A stretch of 64,000 nt of DNA, taken from contig CAVRTB010000004.1 of the NCBI GenBank assembly GCA_963724065.1, positions 1 to 64,000 of the forward strand, in the 5' to 3' direction. This document shows positions 49,226 through 57,917 of this stretch, piece after piece. Numbering within the stretch: position 1 is the first letter of the stretch; each line of letters begins with the position of its first letter. The stretch comes from DASRIA01 sp963724065 (GTDB taxonomy: Bacteria > Actinomycetota > Thermoleophilia > Solirubrobacterales > JBBDJG01). Position numbers and translations under genes: made by a program. Under the pieces are notes generated by a model. That model did not search any database and had not been told where the DNA came from. It saw nothing but the letters and a program-made list of their open reading frames with translations.

Positions 49226-50044
49226 TCAGCGATCTGCGCCGGGAATCGCGCCCTCGCGGTGCACGCTCGGCCGGCGCGCGAAGCGCCGGCAGTCGACCCT
49301 GCGGCGCCGCGAGATCGTCGCCGCGCCCTCGAAGGAGTAGTCGGCGCCGAACGCCACCTTGCGATTGCGCGGGCACCGCGGCAGCCTCGTCCAGAAAAGC
49401 GGCGCGCGACCGGAGCGCTCCATCCGCAGTCCCCGGATCTCCAGGTGGACCTCGGCGAGGTGCAGCTGCAGGCCCGGGATCAGCGGCTCGACGCGGGTCG
49501 GCAGCTCGAGGCTGTAGCCGTAGGGCGTGCTGGCGCCGGGCGCGTCCACCAGCCGGCCCTCGAGCACCTGGTACATGTAGGCGGGGGTGAACTCGTTCGG
49601 GATCACGAGCGCCACGACCGATGCAACCTCCGCGGGCCCACCCGGTCCCAGGAAGAGGTGGATGTCGGCCGAGAAGGTGTCGGGAATGTGCGGCCGCGCA
49701 TCGAGCACGATCCGGCCCGATGCGAAACGGGAGCTTTCGCAGCGCGCGGGATCGGGCGGGTAACGCACGAGACGGGACCTGTCGCAGTGGAACGGCGCGC
49801 GCTGGAACGGCGCCCTCAGGCCGGCGCCGCGCGGAAAGTGGACGGACGCATTCGTCAGGACGGGCGGCGGCGCGCCGGTCGTGTCGTACACGCGCGCGTC
49901 GGCGACGACCGTGTAGGCGCCCGAGGAGCGATGGAAGTCCTTGACGCGTGCGTCGAACTCGCCGACGAGCGTCGCGGGCGCAGCGGCCGGCAGGCCGGCG
50001 AGCGCCGCGCATGCCAGCGCCATCGTGCAGATCCCCTTCCGCAT
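49226..50044 (-). CDS. Secreted protein of unknown function (272 aa)
   Basis: No family recognised. Signal peptide ending about AAAPATL (residues 1-25). The mature protein is rich in beta-type sequence (DARVKDFHRSSGAYTVVADARVYD broken into strands, VVALVIPNEFTPAYMYQVLEG) with four cysteines (HCDRSR, RCESSR, RCPRNR, DCRRF) that could form two disulfides. The C-terminal tail is very arginine-rich. TAGGAT ends 10 nt upstream of the ATG. It is an insertion between truB and ribF, normally neighbours. Confidence 0.7.
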   Translation of the reverse strand: MRKGICTMALACAALAGLPAAAPATLVGEFDARVKDFHRSSGAYTVVADARVYDTTGAPPPVLTNASVHFPRGAGLRAPFQRAPFHCDRSRLVRYPPDPARCESSRFASGRIVLDARPHIPDTFSADIHLFLGPGGPAEVASVVALVIPNEFTPAYMYQVLEGRLVDAPGASTPYGYSLELPTRVEPLIPGLQLHLAEVHLEIRGLRMERSGRAPLFWTRLPRCPRNRKVAFGADYSFEGAATISRRRRVDCRRFARRPSVHREGAIPGADR

Positions 50045-50073
50045 CCCGTTCGAGATCCTAGGGTCCTACGGCC

Positions 50074-50901
50074 CTATCCGACGACGGTGAGCGGCTTGAG
50101 CTCGGCGCCACGGCGCTCGCCGACGGCCACGAGCGCCCCGTCGCGCATCATGCGGACGGGCTCGGCGTCCGTCCCGGGCGCGCCGCCGGCGATGCGGCGC
50201 CCATGGCGCACGTCCTCCGCCTCGGCCTCGGACAGCTCGTGGGCGGGCAGGAACGAGACGGCGTCGGTCATCGGCCGCAGACGGTCCGGGTCCGCATCCC
50301 TCAGGCTGAAGGGGCCGACCGCCGTGCGCTCGAGCGCGGTGCAGTACGCCCCCGATCCGCACAGCTCGCCGAGGTCCATGACCAGTTGCCGCACGTAGGT
50401 GCCGCTCGAGCATTCGACCTCGAGCACCGCCTCCTGGGCGCCCTCGTCGAATCGCATCAGCTCGAGGCGATCGATGCGCACCCGTCGCACCGGGGTCTCG
50501 ACGGCCTCGCCGCGCCTCGCCTTGCGGTAGAGCCGCTCGCCCTCGACCTTCACCGCCGAGTAGGCGGGCACGCGCTGGTCGATCTCGCCGGTGAGGGACC
50601 CGAGCGCACCCCGCACCGCGTCCTCGGCCGTCACCCGGCCCGTCTCCTCGATGGACCCGTCGAGGTCGCCCGTGTCCGAGGTGGCGCCCATGCGGGCCGT
50701 CGTGCGGTAGGCCTTCGGCAGGCCGACCAGGTACCTCTGAAGACGCGTGGCCCTGCCGACCAGCACCACGAGCAGGCCGGTCGCGAACGGATCGAGGGTG
50801 CCGGCGTGGCCGACCTTCGCGGCGCGCGCCCGGCGCACGGACTCCACGACATCGTGGGAGGTGATGCCCGCCGGCTTCGCAACCAGCAGGACGCCGTCCA
50901 T
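50074..50901 (-). CDS. truB: tRNA pseudouridine-55 synthase (275 aa)
   Basis: Forms pseudouridine 55 in the T-loop of tRNAs. Catalytic aspartate in KVGHAGTLDPFATGLL, Tyr motif RVPAYSAVKVEGERLY and CSSGTYVRQLVMDLGE are present. The ATG (MDGVLLVAKPAG) was preferred to a longer open reading because the family starts there. It begins 7 bases after the stop of the DHH phosphoesterase gene. Confidence 0.94.
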   Translation of the reverse strand: MDGVLLVAKPAGITSHDVVESVRRARAAKVGHAGTLDPFATGLLVVLVGRATRLQRYLVGLPKAYRTTARMGATSDTGDLDGSIEETGRVTAEDAVRGALGSLTGEIDQRVPAYSAVKVEGERLYRKARRGEAVETPVRRVRIDRLELMRFDEGAQEAVLEVECSSGTYVRQLVMDLGELCGSGAYCTALERTAVGPFSLRDADPDRLRPMTDAVSFLPAHELSEAEAEDVRHGRRIAGGAPGTDAEPVRMMRDGALVAVGERRGAELKPLTVVG

Positions 50902-50908
50902 TCCGTCC

Positions 50909-51901
50909 CTAGAGCTGAGCGGCGATCTCGGCCCGCAGGAACTCGACGAGCTCCTCACGCGTGCGGGTTGTCGAGAACCCGGCAGCCTGCCGGTGGCCGC
51001 CGCCGCCCTCCTCGCGCGCGATGACGCTCACGTCGACCGCGTCGGCGGATGCGCGCAGGCTTACCTTCTGCATGCCCTCGCGCCCCTCCTTGAGCTGCTC
51101 TCGCACCAAGGCCGCGACGACGGTGCCCTCGAGCGCGCGGATGTGATCCACGATGCCCTCGGAGAAGTTCTCGTCGGCCCCGGTCTCCTCGTAGTCCGAG
51201 CGCGTGATGTAGGAGATCGTGAGCCGTCCTTCGTCGTGGCGCTCGATGCGCGAGAGCACGCGCGCGAGCAGCTCCAGCTTCGCGTACGGCACGTTCTCGT
51301 AGAGCCGGCGGAAGATCTCGTCCACCTGGACGCCGTGGGCGAGCAGCTCCGCGGCCATCAGGTGAGAGGTGGGCGTCGTGTTCTCGTACTGGAACTTGCC
51401 GGTGTCGGTCACGAGGCCGACGTAAAGCGCCTCGGCGATCTCCAGGGTCAGGTCGACGCCCAGATCCCGGTTCAGGTCCCAGATGATCTCGGCGGTGCAC
51501 GAAGCTCCGTCCACGACCAGGTTCGCCGTTCCGAACAGGGTGTTGTCGTGGTGGTGGTCGATGTTCACGATGCGGGCCTCGTCGCGCCCCAGGAAGCTCA
51601 CCGGCATGCGGTCGATGTTCCCGCAGTCGAGGAACACGATCGTGCGCTGCGCGGCGTCGGGTGGGAGCTCGTGCCGCGCGCCGCCGAGCGGCATCCACCT
51701 GTACTCGTGGGGCAGCGGGAACTCCTCGGCCGAGAGGAACATGACCGTGTCCTTGCCGAGGCTGCGCAGGATCTCGTTCATGGCGACGAGCGAGCCGAGC
51801 GCGTCCCCGTCTGGGTTCTCGTGGGTCGTGAGCAGGAACTTCTCGCCGGCGCGCAGCTCGGCGAGCACCTCCTCGCGGGCGGTGGTCGTGTCGAGCGTCA
51901 C
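50909..51901 (-). CDS. DHH/DHHA1 phosphoesterase, NrnA-like (330 aa)
   Basis: DHH-family enzyme; relatives degrade nanoRNAs, c-di-AMP-derived pApA or pAp. Metal motifs NPDGDALGS, FLDCGNIDR and NIDHHHDN in the DHH domain; C-terminal DHHA1 motif GGGGHRQAAGF. GTG start overlapping the rbfA stop. Its place between rbfA and truB is standard in actinobacteria. Confidence 0.9.
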   Translation of the reverse strand: MTLDTTTAREEVLAELRAGEKFLLTTHENPDGDALGSLVAMNEILRSLGKDTVMFLSAEEFPLPHEYRWMPLGGARHELPPDAAQRTIVFLDCGNIDRMPVSFLGRDEARIVNIDHHHDNTLFGTANLVVDGASCTAEIIWDLNRDLGVDLTLEIAEALYVGLVTDTGKFQYENTTPTSHLMAAELLAHGVQVDEIFRRLYENVPYAKLELLARVLSRIERHDEGRLTISYITRSDYEETGADENFSEGIVDHIRALEGTVVAALVREQLKEGREGMQKVSLRASADAVDVSVIAREEGGGGHRQAAGFSTTRTREELVEFLRAEIAAQL

Positions 51902-52251
51902 TCCCGTGGCTCCTCCAGATCGTCACGCAGCAACCGCTCGATGCGAAAGCCGCGCTCGATGGTGTCGTCATAGTGGAACTCGAGCTGCGGCGTGTTCTTC
52001 ATGGGCAGCTCCGCCGCGACCCGCGACTGGAGATAGCCGTGGGAGGACCGCAGGCCGGCGAGCGATTCCTCGCGCTCGAGCTCGTCGCCGAGCACGCTCA
52101 CGTAAACGTGTGCGTGACGCAGGTCCGGGCTTGTGTCTACGGCAGTAACGGTCACGAAACCGATGCGCGGGTCCTTCAGATCGCTGGCGATCGCCACACT
52201 CAGAACCTCGCGAACGGCCTCGTTGACTCGGCGCATTCTGTCCTTGGGCAT
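51898..52251 (-). CDS. rbfA: Ribosome-binding factor A (117 aa)
   Basis: 30S maturation factor with a KH-like fold. MRRVNEAVREVLSVAIASDLKDPRIGFVTVTAV and HAHVYVSVLGDELEREE (read in pieces) match the family, ending with PQLEFHYDDTIERG. The ATG chosen gives the normal length. The upstream open frame belongs to non-coding sequence between rbfA and the DUF503 gene, which is about 100 bases long. Confidence 0.92.
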   Translation of the reverse strand: MPKDRMRRVNEAVREVLSVAIASDLKDPRIGFVTVTAVDTSPDLRHAHVYVSVLGDELEREESLAGLRSSHGYLQSRVAAELPMKNTPQLEFHYDDTIERGFRIERLLRDDLEEPRE

Positions 52252-52352
52252 GGTTGACGGGGAATCGACCCCTCCCGCTCCCTTTCTTGAGTATAGGTGC
52301 GACGTTTCGCCGTCGCCCGCGGTATCCCTCGCGGGCGGCGCGGCGCTGGTGC

Positions 52353-52655
52353 TCACGGTTCCAGGTCCTCGAATGACACGAGCCGGCGCTCGATCCGCAC
52401 CGCCTCTGGGAAACGGGCCATCAGAAAGCGCTCGACCCCGTCGGCGACGCGCTCCAACTCGCCCGCCGACCGGCCCACCAGACCGGCGGCCAGTGTCGCG
52501 CGCTGCCATAGATCCTGCTCCCCGACCTCGGCGACGGACGCTCCAAAGCGCCGGCTCAGCGCGGCGCGCACCGAGAGGAGCTCTTTGCGCTTTCCCTTCA
52601 GGCTGCCGTTGTCCGGCAGATGAAGGTGAATCGTGAGTGCGACCAGGAACGGCAC
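52353..52655 (-). CDS. DUF503 (YlxP-like) protein (100 aa)
   Basis: Small protein found between infB and rbfA in many Gram-positives. The family N-terminus LTIHLHLPDNGSLKGKRKEL and the middle VAEVGEQDLWQRATLAAGLVG are recognisable. GTG start 18 bases after infB. Biochemical role is not established; the context implies ribosome assembly or translation. Confidence 0.85.
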   Translation of the reverse strand: MPFLVALTIHLHLPDNGSLKGKRKELLSVRAALSRRFGASVAEVGEQDLWQRATLAAGLVGRSAGELERVADGVERFLMARFPEAVRIERRLVSFEDLEP

Positions 52656-52673
52656 GGGGCGCCGTGCGCGGCG

Positions 52674-55026
52674 CTAATCGAGCGCCCGTGCGACCTTCCT
52701 GGTCTCGTAAGCCTCGATCACGTCGCCGTCCTTCTCGTCGTGGAAGTTCTCGAGCACGATGCCGCATTCGAAGCCCTCCTCGACCTCTCTGGCGTCGTCC
52801 TTGAACCGCTTGAGCGAGTCGATCGTGCCGTCGTAGACGATCGTGCCGTCGCGCACCAGCCGGACCTTGGCCGAGCGGGTGATCTTGCCCTGCACGACGT
52901 GGCAGCCGGCGATCGTGCCGATCCGCGATGCGCGGAAGGTCTGTCGCACCTCGGCCATCCCGAGCGAGTGCTCCACCTCCTCCGGCTCCAGCATGCCCTC
53001 CATCGCGGCGCGCAGCTCCTCGGTCACCTTGTAGATGACCGTGTAGGAGCGGATCTCGACGCCCTCGTGGTCGGCGAGCGTCTTCGCCTCCGGCAGCGGG
53101 CGCACGTTGAAGCCGATGATCACCGCGCCCGACGCGGCAGCGAGCATCACGTCGGACTGCGTGATCCCTCCGACGCCGGTGTGCAGCAGGTTCAGCCCGA
53201 TCTGGGAAGTCGAGATCTTGGCGAGATGGTCCTGGAGCGCTTCGAGCGATCCCGCGACGTCGGCCTTCAGCACGATGTTGAGCGCAACCGCCTCGCCCTC
53301 GAGCACGCGATCGAACACGTCCTCGAGGCTGACCGGCGCGGCCTTGCGCCGCGCGAGCGCCTCGGTCTTCAAGCGGATCGCACGCTCGTTCGCGAGATGG
53401 CGCGCCTCGCGGTCGTTGGCGACCGCGCGCACGGGCTCGCCCGCGTCGGGCCCGCTGTCGAACCCGAGCAACTCGACCGGCTCCCCGGGAGTCGCCTGTT
53501 TCACCCGGTTCCCGAGGAAGTCGTGCATCGCGCGCACCCGGCCCGAATGGGCGCCGGCGACGAGCGCATCGCCGGTCCTGAGCGTCCCGCGCTGGACGAG
53601 CACGGTGACGACCGGGCCACGGCCCGGGTCGAGGCGGGACTCGATCACGGTCCCGCTCCCGGGCGCATCCTCGTTCGCAGTCAGCTCCTCGACCTCGGAG
53701 ACCAGCAGAATCATGTCGAGCAGGTTGTCGAGGCCGTCCTTGGTCTTCGCGGACACGTCACAGAAGATCGTGTCGCCGCCCCATTCCTCGGGCGTGAAGC
53801 CCTGGCCGCCAAGCTCGCTGCGAACGCGCTCGGGCTGCGCGCCCTCCTTGTCGATCTTGTTGACCGCGATCACGATCGGGACCTCGGCCGCCTTGGCGTG
53901 GTCGATCGCCTCGGTCGTCTGCGGCATGACGCCGTCGTCGGCCGCAACCACGATCACCGCGATGTCGGTCACCTTGGCGCCGCGCGCGCGCATCGCCGTG
54001 AACGCCTCGTGACCGGGGGTGTCCAGGAAGGTCACGATCCGGTCACCGTGGTGCACCTGATAGGCGCCGATGTGCTGCGTGATGCCGCCCGCCTCGCCGG
54101 CGACGACCTCCGTCTCGCGGATCGCATCGAGGAGCGAGGTCTTCCCGTGGTCGACGTGACCCATGATGGTCACGACCGGCGGCCGCGGGCTGAGCGCGGC
54201 CTCCGAGTCGTCGAAGGTCGGCTCTGCCGTGTCGTCGTCGGCTGCGCGCACGACCTCGACCTTCTTGTCGAACTCCTGCGCGAGCACGCCGATCGCCTCG
54301 TCCGAGAGCGTCTGCGTGATCGAGGCCATCTCGCCGAGTTGCATCAGCTTCTTCATGACGTCCGAGACCTGGATCCCGAGGTGCTCGGCAACGTCACGCA
54401 CCGTGGCGCCGGAAGGTATCCGGACGGCCTCGGGCTCGATGACGGCAGTGTTCTGGTTCGACTCGCTCGGCTCGGGCGGCGGGGCGCCGCGCCCACGGCT
54501 GCGCCGGCGCCGTTGCGGCGGCGGCGGATGGGGCGCCTGGCGGCGCGAGGCCTGTGAGTCGATCACGACGCGCCGGCGGCGCCCGCCACCGCCGCCGCCA
54601 CCGCCACCGCCGGGGCGACCACCCTGCGCCGGCCGCGCAGCGGGCTGCTGGCCGCCCTGCTGGCGCGGCGGCGGAGACTGGCCCTGCTGGGGGGCCTGCT
54701 GCTGAGGCTTGGGCTTTGGCTTTGCGCCGTCGCTCGCGGGCTTCGCCGGCGCGGGCTTCGCGGCGGGCGCAGGCGCCGGGGTGGCGGCCTTGGGCGCGGC
54801 GGCGGGCTTTGACGCGGCGGCGCGGCTTTGACGCGGCGGCGGCCGGCGCAGGAGCGCTCGCCTTGCCGTTGCCCGCGCCACCGGACAGGACCCGCGTGGC
54901 GTCCGCCTCGTCGACCGTGGAGGCCGCGGCCTTGACCTCGACGCCGGCGGCACGCAGGGCGGCGATCAGGTCCTTGCTGGAGACCCCCTTCTCCTTGGCT
55001 ATCTCGTAGACGCGCTTTTTGGCCAT
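52674..55026 (-). CDS. infB: Translation initiation factor IF-2, one frameshift in the linker
   Basis: GTPase that places fMet-tRNA on the ribosome. The N-terminal IF2N domain starts MAKKRVYEIAKEKGVSSKDL. A long Ala/Pro/Lys/Arg/Gly low-complexity linker with a ten-glycine run follows. The second IF2N region is IPSGATVRDVAEHLGIQ, and the G domain has GHVDHGKTS, DTPGHEAF and NKID, with domains II-IV behind it. Total length is 3n+1. The frame changes near 54820-54830, where an AASKP-encoding unit is repeated with one extra base. Removing it gives about 783 residues. The start lies 10 bases after nusA. Confidence 0.92.
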
Positions 55027-55036
55027 AGGGCTCCGG

Positions 55037-56464
55037 TCAACGCTCCTCTTCGGTTCCCGCGGCAGCGGCCTCGGCGGGCTGCTCGACGGGCTCCTCGGCG
55101 ACCTCGGCAGGCGCCTGCTCGGCGACCGGCTCCACGTCGTTCTCGGCGACCGGCGCATCGCCGGGCTCCTCGGCCGGGGGCTCAGCAGTATCGCCGTTCT
55201 GCGCGGCAGGGGCCACCTCGTCGCCCTCCTGATGCTCGAGCGCCTGGTGCGCGGGCAGGCCGCAGTAGCGCGAGCCCGGCAGGCCCGCGTTCGGGCAGCG
55301 CTTGCCGGTGCTCAGCACCGCGTGGCATCGACCGGTGACGTCCTCCTCCTGGTCGTAGCCCATCTCCGCCTCCTCGGCGGCAAACTCGGTCTCGGACTTG
55401 ATGTCCACGCGCCAGCCTGTGAGCCTGGCCGCAAGGCGCGCATTCTGGCCCTCCTTGCCGATCGCCAGCGAGAGCTGGTCGTCGGGGACGACGACCGTCG
55501 CCTGCTTGTTCTCATCGTCGACGAGGACCTCGCGCACCCGCGCCGGCGAGAGCGCCTTCGCCACGAACCGGGCAGGCTCGTCGTTGTAGGGAATGATGTC
55601 GATCTTCTCGCCGCGCAGCTCGGACACGACCATCCGCACGCGCGAGCCGCGCGGGCCCACGCACGCGCCGACCGGATCGACCCCGTCGGCGTGCGACACG
55701 ACCGCGATCTTCGAGCGGTAGCCGGGCTCGCGCGCGACGTTCACGATCTCGACGAGCGCGTCCGCGACCTCGGGGACCTCGAGCTCGAACAGCTTCTTGA
55801 TCAACTCGGGGCTGCGCCGCGAGACGATGATGCTCGGTCCCTTGGTGCTCGACGAGACCTCGGTGATCACAGCCTTCACGCGCATGCCGTGGTCATAGCG
55901 CTCGTTGTCGACCTGCTCGGACTTCGGGAGCAGCGCCTCGACCCGCTCGCGCAGCTGCACGAGCGTGTAGCGCGAGTCGGACTGCTGAATGATCCCCGTG
56001 ATCAGCTCGTTCACGCGGTCCTGGTACTCCTCGAACATCATGTCGCGCTCGGCCTCGCGGATCCGCTGGAGGATCACCTGCTTCGCGGTCTGCGCCGCGA
56101 TCCGGCCGAAGTCGGTCGGCGTCACGTCGCGGCTGCCGATCTGGTCGCCGTACTCGGCAAGCTTCTCGAGGTCGATCTCCGGCTCCTCGGGCTCTCTCAG
56201 CTCGCCCGTCTCCGGGTCGATCGTCCGCTCCTCCTCGATCGCCTCCTTGACGAGCTTCTCCTCCAGCTCGGGCGGGACGAGCAGCTCGAAGACGCGGAAG
56301 TCCGCGGTGTTGCGGTCCATGTCCACGCGCGCGTACTTGGCCGCGCCGGGGGTCTTCTTGTATGCGGAGAGCAGCGCGTCCTCGAGCGCGAGCATCAGCT
56401 TCTCCGCCGAGATGCCCTTCTCTTTCTCCAGCGTGTGGACGGCCTCAACGATCTCCTTGGTCAC
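55037..56464 (-). CDS. nusA: Transcription termination/antitermination factor NusA with C-terminal zinc-type motif (475 aa)
   Basis: Elongation factor binding RNA polymerase. N-terminal domain (LMLALEDALLSAYKKTPGA), S1 (GMRVKAVITEVSS), KH1 (VGACVGPRGSRVRMVVSEL) and KH2 (LSLAIGKEGQNARLAARLTG) are present. Beyond KH2 lies an extra segment with C380, C390, C401 and H406 (GRCHAVLSTGKRCPNAG, GSRYCGLPAH), followed by an acidic Ala/Glu/Pro tail. GTG start with GGGGAGG six bases upstream, overlapping the rimP stop. No ylxR gene separates it from infB. Confidence 0.93.
   Translation of the reverse strand: MTKEIVEAVHTLEKEKGISAEKLMLALEDALLSAYKKTPGAAKYARVDMDRNTADFRVFELLVPPELEEKLVKEAIEEERTIDPETGELREPEEPEIDLEKLAEYGDQIGSRDVTPTDFGRIAAQTAKQVILQRIREAERDMMFEEYQDRVNELITGIIQQSDSRYTLVQLRERVEALLPKSEQVDNERYDHGMRVKAVITEVSSSTKGPSIIVSRRSPELIKKLFELEVPEVADALVEIVNVAREPGYRSKIAVVSHADGVDPVGACVGPRGSRVRMVVSELRGEKIDIIPYNDEPARFVAKALSPARVREVLVDDENKQATVVVPDDQLSLAIGKEGQNARLAARLTGWRVDIKSETEFAAEEAEMGYDQEEDVTGRCHAVLSTGKRCPNAGLPGSRYCGLPAHQALEHQEGDEVAPAAQNGDTAEPPAEEPGDAPVAENDVEPVAEQAPAEVAEEPVEQPAEAAAAGTEEER
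55247..55327 (-). other. Zinc-binding-type C-x9-C-x10-C-x4-H motif fused to NusA
   Basis: The codons for C380 to H406 of NusA. Spacing and the surrounding GKRC-x-N-A-x-x-GSRYC pattern match the small zinc motif found in various phage and actinobacterial proteins. It is absent from standard NusA. Confidence 0.6.
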
Positions 56465-56973
56465 GAAGTCCTCCCCGTGGTGCGAGTATCGGCTGTGGGA
56501 GCCAGGTTCGAGCGCCGGATCCGCTCGTGTGGGATGCGGATCGTCCCCCAGTCCGCGGCAAGCGTGACGCCGTCGTCGTCGGCGCCGATCAGCTCGCCCT
56601 TGAAGTCCCTGCGACCCTCGATCTCCTGATGGGTGCGCACGCGCACGCGCCGTCCGAGATGACGGTTGTAGTGGTCGAGCTTCGTCAGCGGCCGCTCGGG
56701 CCCCGGCGATGAGACCTCGACCCCGTAGTCGGCCAGCAGGTCCCGCAGGGAATTGGTCACGCGCGTGCACAGCGCGAGGTCCACACCGTCGGGGTGGTCC
56801 ACGAAGATCCGCACGATCGGTGAGCGCCGCGATCCCGCGATCTCGACGGCGAGCACGTCGACGTCCGGCTCGGCTGCGCCGACCTGCGCCTCGACCTCGT
56901 CCTGAAGCTGCGCAGGGGTGGTCGGCGCGGCGCGCTTTTCGTTGGTCTGTGTGTCGGCTGGAGGTCGTCTCAT
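56461..56973 (-). CDS. rimP: Ribosome maturation factor RimP (170 aa)
   Basis: Needed for 30S assembly. The N-terminal domain contains VLAVEIAGSRRSPIVRIFVDHPDGVDL and SNSLRDLLADYGVEVSSPGPERPL in family-typical order (shown in parts). The C-terminal SH3-like domain contains RVRVRTHQEIEGRRDFKGEL. The ATG was chosen 17 bases after the leader terminator; the frame is open further upstream through the terminator, which cannot be coding. First gene of rimP-nusA-infB. Confidence 0.9.
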   Translation of the reverse strand: MRRPPADTQTNEKRAAPTTPAQLQDEVEAQVGAAEPDVDVLAVEIAGSRRSPIVRIFVDHPDGVDLALCTRVTNSLRDLLADYGVEVSSPGPERPLTKLDHYNRHLGRRVRVRTHQEIEGRRDFKGELIGADDDGVTLAADWGTIRIPHERIRRSNLAPTADTRTTGRTS

Positions 56974-56989
56974 TCTTGCCTTTTGTCGC

Positions 56990-57014
56990 AAAAAAAGTGG
57001 GCGGAGGCCCACTT
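56990..57014 (-). terminator. Intrinsic terminator in the rimP leader
   Basis: Minus-strand AAGTGGGC and GCCCACTT (57007-57014 and 56995-57002 on the plus strand) form an 8-bp stem with a 4-nt loop and run into seven T. It lies 17 bases before the rimP ATG and about 90 bases after the dtd stop. Confidence 0.85.
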
Positions 57015-57060
57015 CGAAGTAGCGGCCCGGTTGGCCGCAGGTCTCCTGCAAAATCGAGAC
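56990..57060 (-). promoter_or_regulatory. Candidate attenuator leader of rimP-nusA-infB
   Basis: Upstream of the terminator stand two more stems: GTCTC/GAGAC (57041-57045 with 57056-57060) and GCGGCC/GGCCGC (57022-57027 with 57033-57038). The palindrome ACTTCGAAGT (57011-57020) overlaps the terminator arm and could compete with it. TATACT lies just upstream (near 57065-57070) as a possible -10. Position matches the known rimP-leader RNA concept, but I could not test family membership. Confidence 0.5.
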
Positions 57061-57103
57061 TCAGAAGTATAGCGACGGCCCGAGGCCGCTCGGGAGTGCT
57101 CGC

Positions 57104-57541
57104 TCAGGCTTCCAGAAGCAGGGTAACGGGGCCCTCGTTGACCAGCTCGACGGCCATGCGCGCACCGAAGCGGCCCCGGCCCAGAAGCACGCCGCGCCCT
57201 TCCAGCTCGCGGCAGAAAGCCTCGTACAGGCGTTCGCCGTCTGCCGGATCGGCGGCCGCGGTGAAGCTCGGCCGCAGCCCTCGCCGCGTGTCGCCGTACA
57301 GGGTGAACTGGCTGATGCACAGCGCGGCGCCGCCGACGTCGAGCAACGAGCGGTCCATGCGGCCACCCTCACCGTCGAAGACCCGCAATTTGGCGACCTT
57401 GTCGGCGAGCTTCGCGGCCTGGCCCTCGGAGTCACCCTTCCCCACGCCGAGCAGCACCACCAGGCCCGCGCCGATCTGACCTATGACCTCGCCGCCGACG
57501 CTCACCTGCGCCGAGCTCACGCGCTGGATCAGGGCTCTCAA
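57104..57541 (-). CDS. dtd: D-aminoacyl-tRNA deacylase (145 aa)
   Basis: Removes D-amino acids (and glycine from tRNA-Ala) mischarged on tRNA. Both active-site motifs are present: SQFTLYGDTRRG and NEGPVTLLLEA. Full length. The TTG start yields the family N-terminus MRALIQRVSSAQV. It follows the TPR gene by 13 bases. Confidence 0.93.
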   Translation of the reverse strand: MRALIQRVSSAQVSVGGEVIGQIGAGLVVLLGVGKGDSEGQAAKLADKVAKLRVFDGEGGRMDRSLLDVGGAALCISQFTLYGDTRRGLRPSFTAAADPADGERLYEAFCRELEGRGVLLGRGRFGARMAVELVNEGPVTLLLEA

Positions 57542-57554
57542 ACGCGCAGTGGGC

Positions 57555-57917
57555 TCAGGCCGCCTTCAGCCGGTCCCGATAACGCCGGTAGTCCTCTCGT
57601 TCCGGGCGCATCCCGACCGCCAGCGAGAGGTGGCGGCTGGCGGCCGGCTTGTCGCCGAGCTTCTCCAGTGAGCGGCCCAGGCAGAAGTGGGCATAGTCGT
57701 TCGCCGGGTCGCGCTCGACCACGGCGGAGAACTCGCGCGCGGCGTCGCGGTGGCGGCCGCTGCGGAAGTACGCCCGCCCGAGCGCCTCGCTGATCGACGT
57801 CTTGTCCGGCTCCAGGCGCCTCGCCTTCTCGAGCGGCACGGTCGCCTGCGCCCAGTGGCTCTCCTCCATCAGGGAGAGGCCGCGCTGGAACAGGTCGTAG
57901 GCCGCGTGGTCACTCAT
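57555..57917 (-). CDS. Small TPR protein (120 aa)
   Basis: Two to three tetratricopeptide repeats: ALGRAYFRSGRHRDAAREF and HFCLGRSLEKLGDKPAASRHL show the usual W/L-G-Y-A-F-A-P spacing. Such repeats form a protein-binding groove; the partner is unknown. ATG overlaps the coaBC stop by four bases. Confidence 0.88.
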   Translation of the reverse strand: MSDHAAYDLFQRGLSLMEESHWAQATVPLEKARRLEPDKTSISEALGRAYFRSGRHRDAAREFSAVVERDPANDYAHFCLGRSLEKLGDKPAASRHLSLAVGMRPEREDYRRYRDRLKAA

